Shown here piece by piece: positions 63,213 through 64,000 of a DNA stretch of 64,000 nt; within the stretch, counting starts at the first letter, position 1; every line of letters starts with the position of its first letter. The notes under the pieces are model-generated. The model was given only the letters and a program-made list of their open reading frames with translations. It was not told where the DNA came from and ran no database searches. The translations under genes were made by a program, and so were the position numbers. The stretch is from UBA4408 sp002389785. GTDB lineage: Bacteria; Bacteroidota; Bacteroidia; UBA4408. The stretch is taken from positions 248,001-312,000 of the forward strand of contig DAORJK010000002.1 of NCBI GenBank assembly GCA_035438985.1, in the 5' to 3' direction.

Positions 63213-63596
63213 ATGAAAAAAATTACCTTGCTTCTTAGTTTTGGTGCACTCTTTTTTTCTGCTTGCTACTATAATAATCTTGCAGAATTGCATCCCGGAA
63301 CTGATTTAACTAATCAATGTGACACAACACCGGGAACAGTTACTTTTCAAAATACAATTCAACCCATCTTAGCAGCCAACTGTGGAACCAATAATTCATG
63401 TCACAATGCTTCTTCTTCTAATCCTAAATTAGATAGCTACGATGGCGTAAAAGTAGTTGCAGCTGATGGTCGATTAGTAAACGCAATAAATCACACAGGT
63501 TCGGCTTCACCCATGCCTAAAAATGGAGGTAAACTACCACAGTGCTCACTTACACAAATTGAGATGTGGGTGACTGATGGATACCTCAATAATTAA
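63213..63596 (+). CDS. Cytochrome-c-like lipoprotein with CX5CH motif (paralogue)
   Basis: This 127-residue lipoprotein (lipobox FSAC, Cys18) is the paralogue of the 12.9 kb protein. Shared positions: YNNL after the lipid cysteine, a CDT (Cys36), TIQPIL, C57-GTNNS-C63-H64 (CX5CH), a MPK near residue 103, and a late Cys in LPQCSL before WVTDGYL. The Cys36/late-Cys pair may be a disulfide. Haem attachment by a CX5CH site is not established. It is 25 bases after the CX4CH protein and probably co-transcribed with it. Confidence 0.75.
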   Translation: MKKITLLLSFGALFFSACYYNNLAELHPGTDLTNQCDTTPGTVTFQNTIQPILAANCGTNNSCHNASSSNPKLDSYDGVKVVAADGRLVNAINHTGSASPMPKNGGKLPQCSLTQIEMWVTDGYLNN

Positions 63597-63769
63597 ACAT
63601 TGAACTTTTCCGTTCAGTGCCAAAAATTTCCCTTTCAGTAAAGTATTATTTAGTATTCATCACAACTGTTACATATTTGCCCTAAAGAGGAGAATCACAA
63701 TTAAAAGCAAAGCAAATCAGCTGATTTCAACTCTGAAATATATAGCTAACTAACAGTTAAATCACCTGC

Positions 63770-64000
63770 ATGGTTTCAAACCTTACTCAAAGTTGCGCCA
63801 TTATTCATTCCTTAACTTTACCATCTACCCCGCAAAGTGCTATCGATTTAATTAAATCCGATACTAAAGTAAAAGTATTTCAAAAGGGTGAATTCGTATT
63901 AATTTCAGAACAAGAAGTACAATTTGTTTTCGGAATAAATTCAGGAATGGCAAAGTTTTATTTTATGGATCACTTTGGAAATGAATTTACCATTAAAATT
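63770..64000 (+). CDS. Crp/Fnr-family regulator (5' part only)
   Basis: The 77 visible residues look like the start of a cyclic-nucleotide-binding-type domain: VKVFQKGEFVLISEQEVQFVFGINSGMAKFYFMD fits the strand pattern (in two halves of under 20 residues each: VKVFQKGEFV and FGINSGMAKFYFMD) seen in Crp/Fnr regulators. The gene runs off the right edge, so the DNA-binding helix-turn-helix is not visible and no iron-sulfur cysteine cluster can be checked. Two cysteine-poor residues at the start argue against an Fnr cluster near the N-terminus. It follows the cytochrome-like lipoproteins after 173 bases. Confidence 0.6.
   Translation, partial: MVSNLTQSCAIIHSLTLPSTPQSAIDLIKSDTKVKVFQKGEFVLISEQEVQFVFGINSGMAKFYFMDHFGNEFTIKI

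Noticed and set aside
1..64000. CRISPR arrays, tRNA and rRNA genes, complete insertion sequences
   Set aside because: None could be recognised; the repeats seen lack regular spacing of spacers or a transposase.

Overview
The window comes from an AT-rich genome of a member of the Bacteroidota; the order cannot be fixed from the sequence alone. The evidence is type IX secretion C-terminal sorting domains, an rpoC gene followed by a DUF3467 gene, promoters that fit the Bacteroidota sigma factor (-7 box TAnnTTTG) with few Shine-Dalgarno sequences, a BtuB plus BtuG-type vitamin B12 receptor pair, and a fused isobutyryl-CoA mutase (IcmF). The gene set suits an aerobic or facultative heterotroph. 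No rRNA, tRNA, CRISPR array, phage or complete insertion sequence was seen.

Layout. Positions 1-5032 (minus) hold an exporter ABC protein, a WG-repeat protein and the start of mnmD in one tight run, with a Nudix hydrolase upstream. Positions 5033-5626 are a 151-bp tandem repeat. rpoC and a DUF3467 gene follow on the plus strand, unusually without rpoB. Positions 10.3-12.7 kb are sparse (a small acidic protein, hairpins, a secreted T9SS protein). Positions 12.9-17.7 kb (minus) form a cobalamin-riboswitch unit: riboswitch, BtuB, BtuG-like lipoprotein, then a CXXCH T9SS protein and a cytochrome-like lipoprotein. Positions 17.8-25.6 kb (plus) hold cinA, a large NtrY-like kinase, a stand-alone B12-binding domain, an enoyl-CoA hydratase and a flippase. 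Positions 26-35 kb (minus) hold msrB, gcvP, icmF and a Kelch-like T9SS protein. Positions 35.4-44.2 kb include an AAA ATPase plus WYL regulator pair, a HEAT-like protein with a predicted aminopeptidase, ydcF against valS, and a Coq4-like protein. Positions 44.6-49.8 kb carry a DinB protein, an AmpG-like transporter, two DUF1573 paralogues and an aminotransferase. Positions 51.2-57.9 kb are a seven-gene plus-strand run: S9 peptidase, DinB, OsmC, AGMO-like hydroxylase, YhhN, GNAT and a deacetylase-like protein. The right end carries kdsD, recQ, murQ, an acidic unknown, two cytochrome-like lipoproteins and the start of a Crp/Fnr regulator.

Themes. B12 uptake (riboswitch, BtuB, BtuG) sits near two B12-using proteins (IcmF and the stand-alone B12-binding domain). 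Two enzymes whose animal relatives break ether-lipid bonds (AGMO and TMEM86/YhhN) are encoded four bases apart. Three small lipoproteins carry non-standard haem-like motifs (CX4CH and CX5CH), two of them clear paralogues about 50 kb apart. The intergenic spaces hold a family of short elements bounded by inverted repeats ending in TGYTTATCC (four copies, 25.8, 39.0, 46.5 and 47.0 kb). These are the strongest candidates for undescribed biology here.
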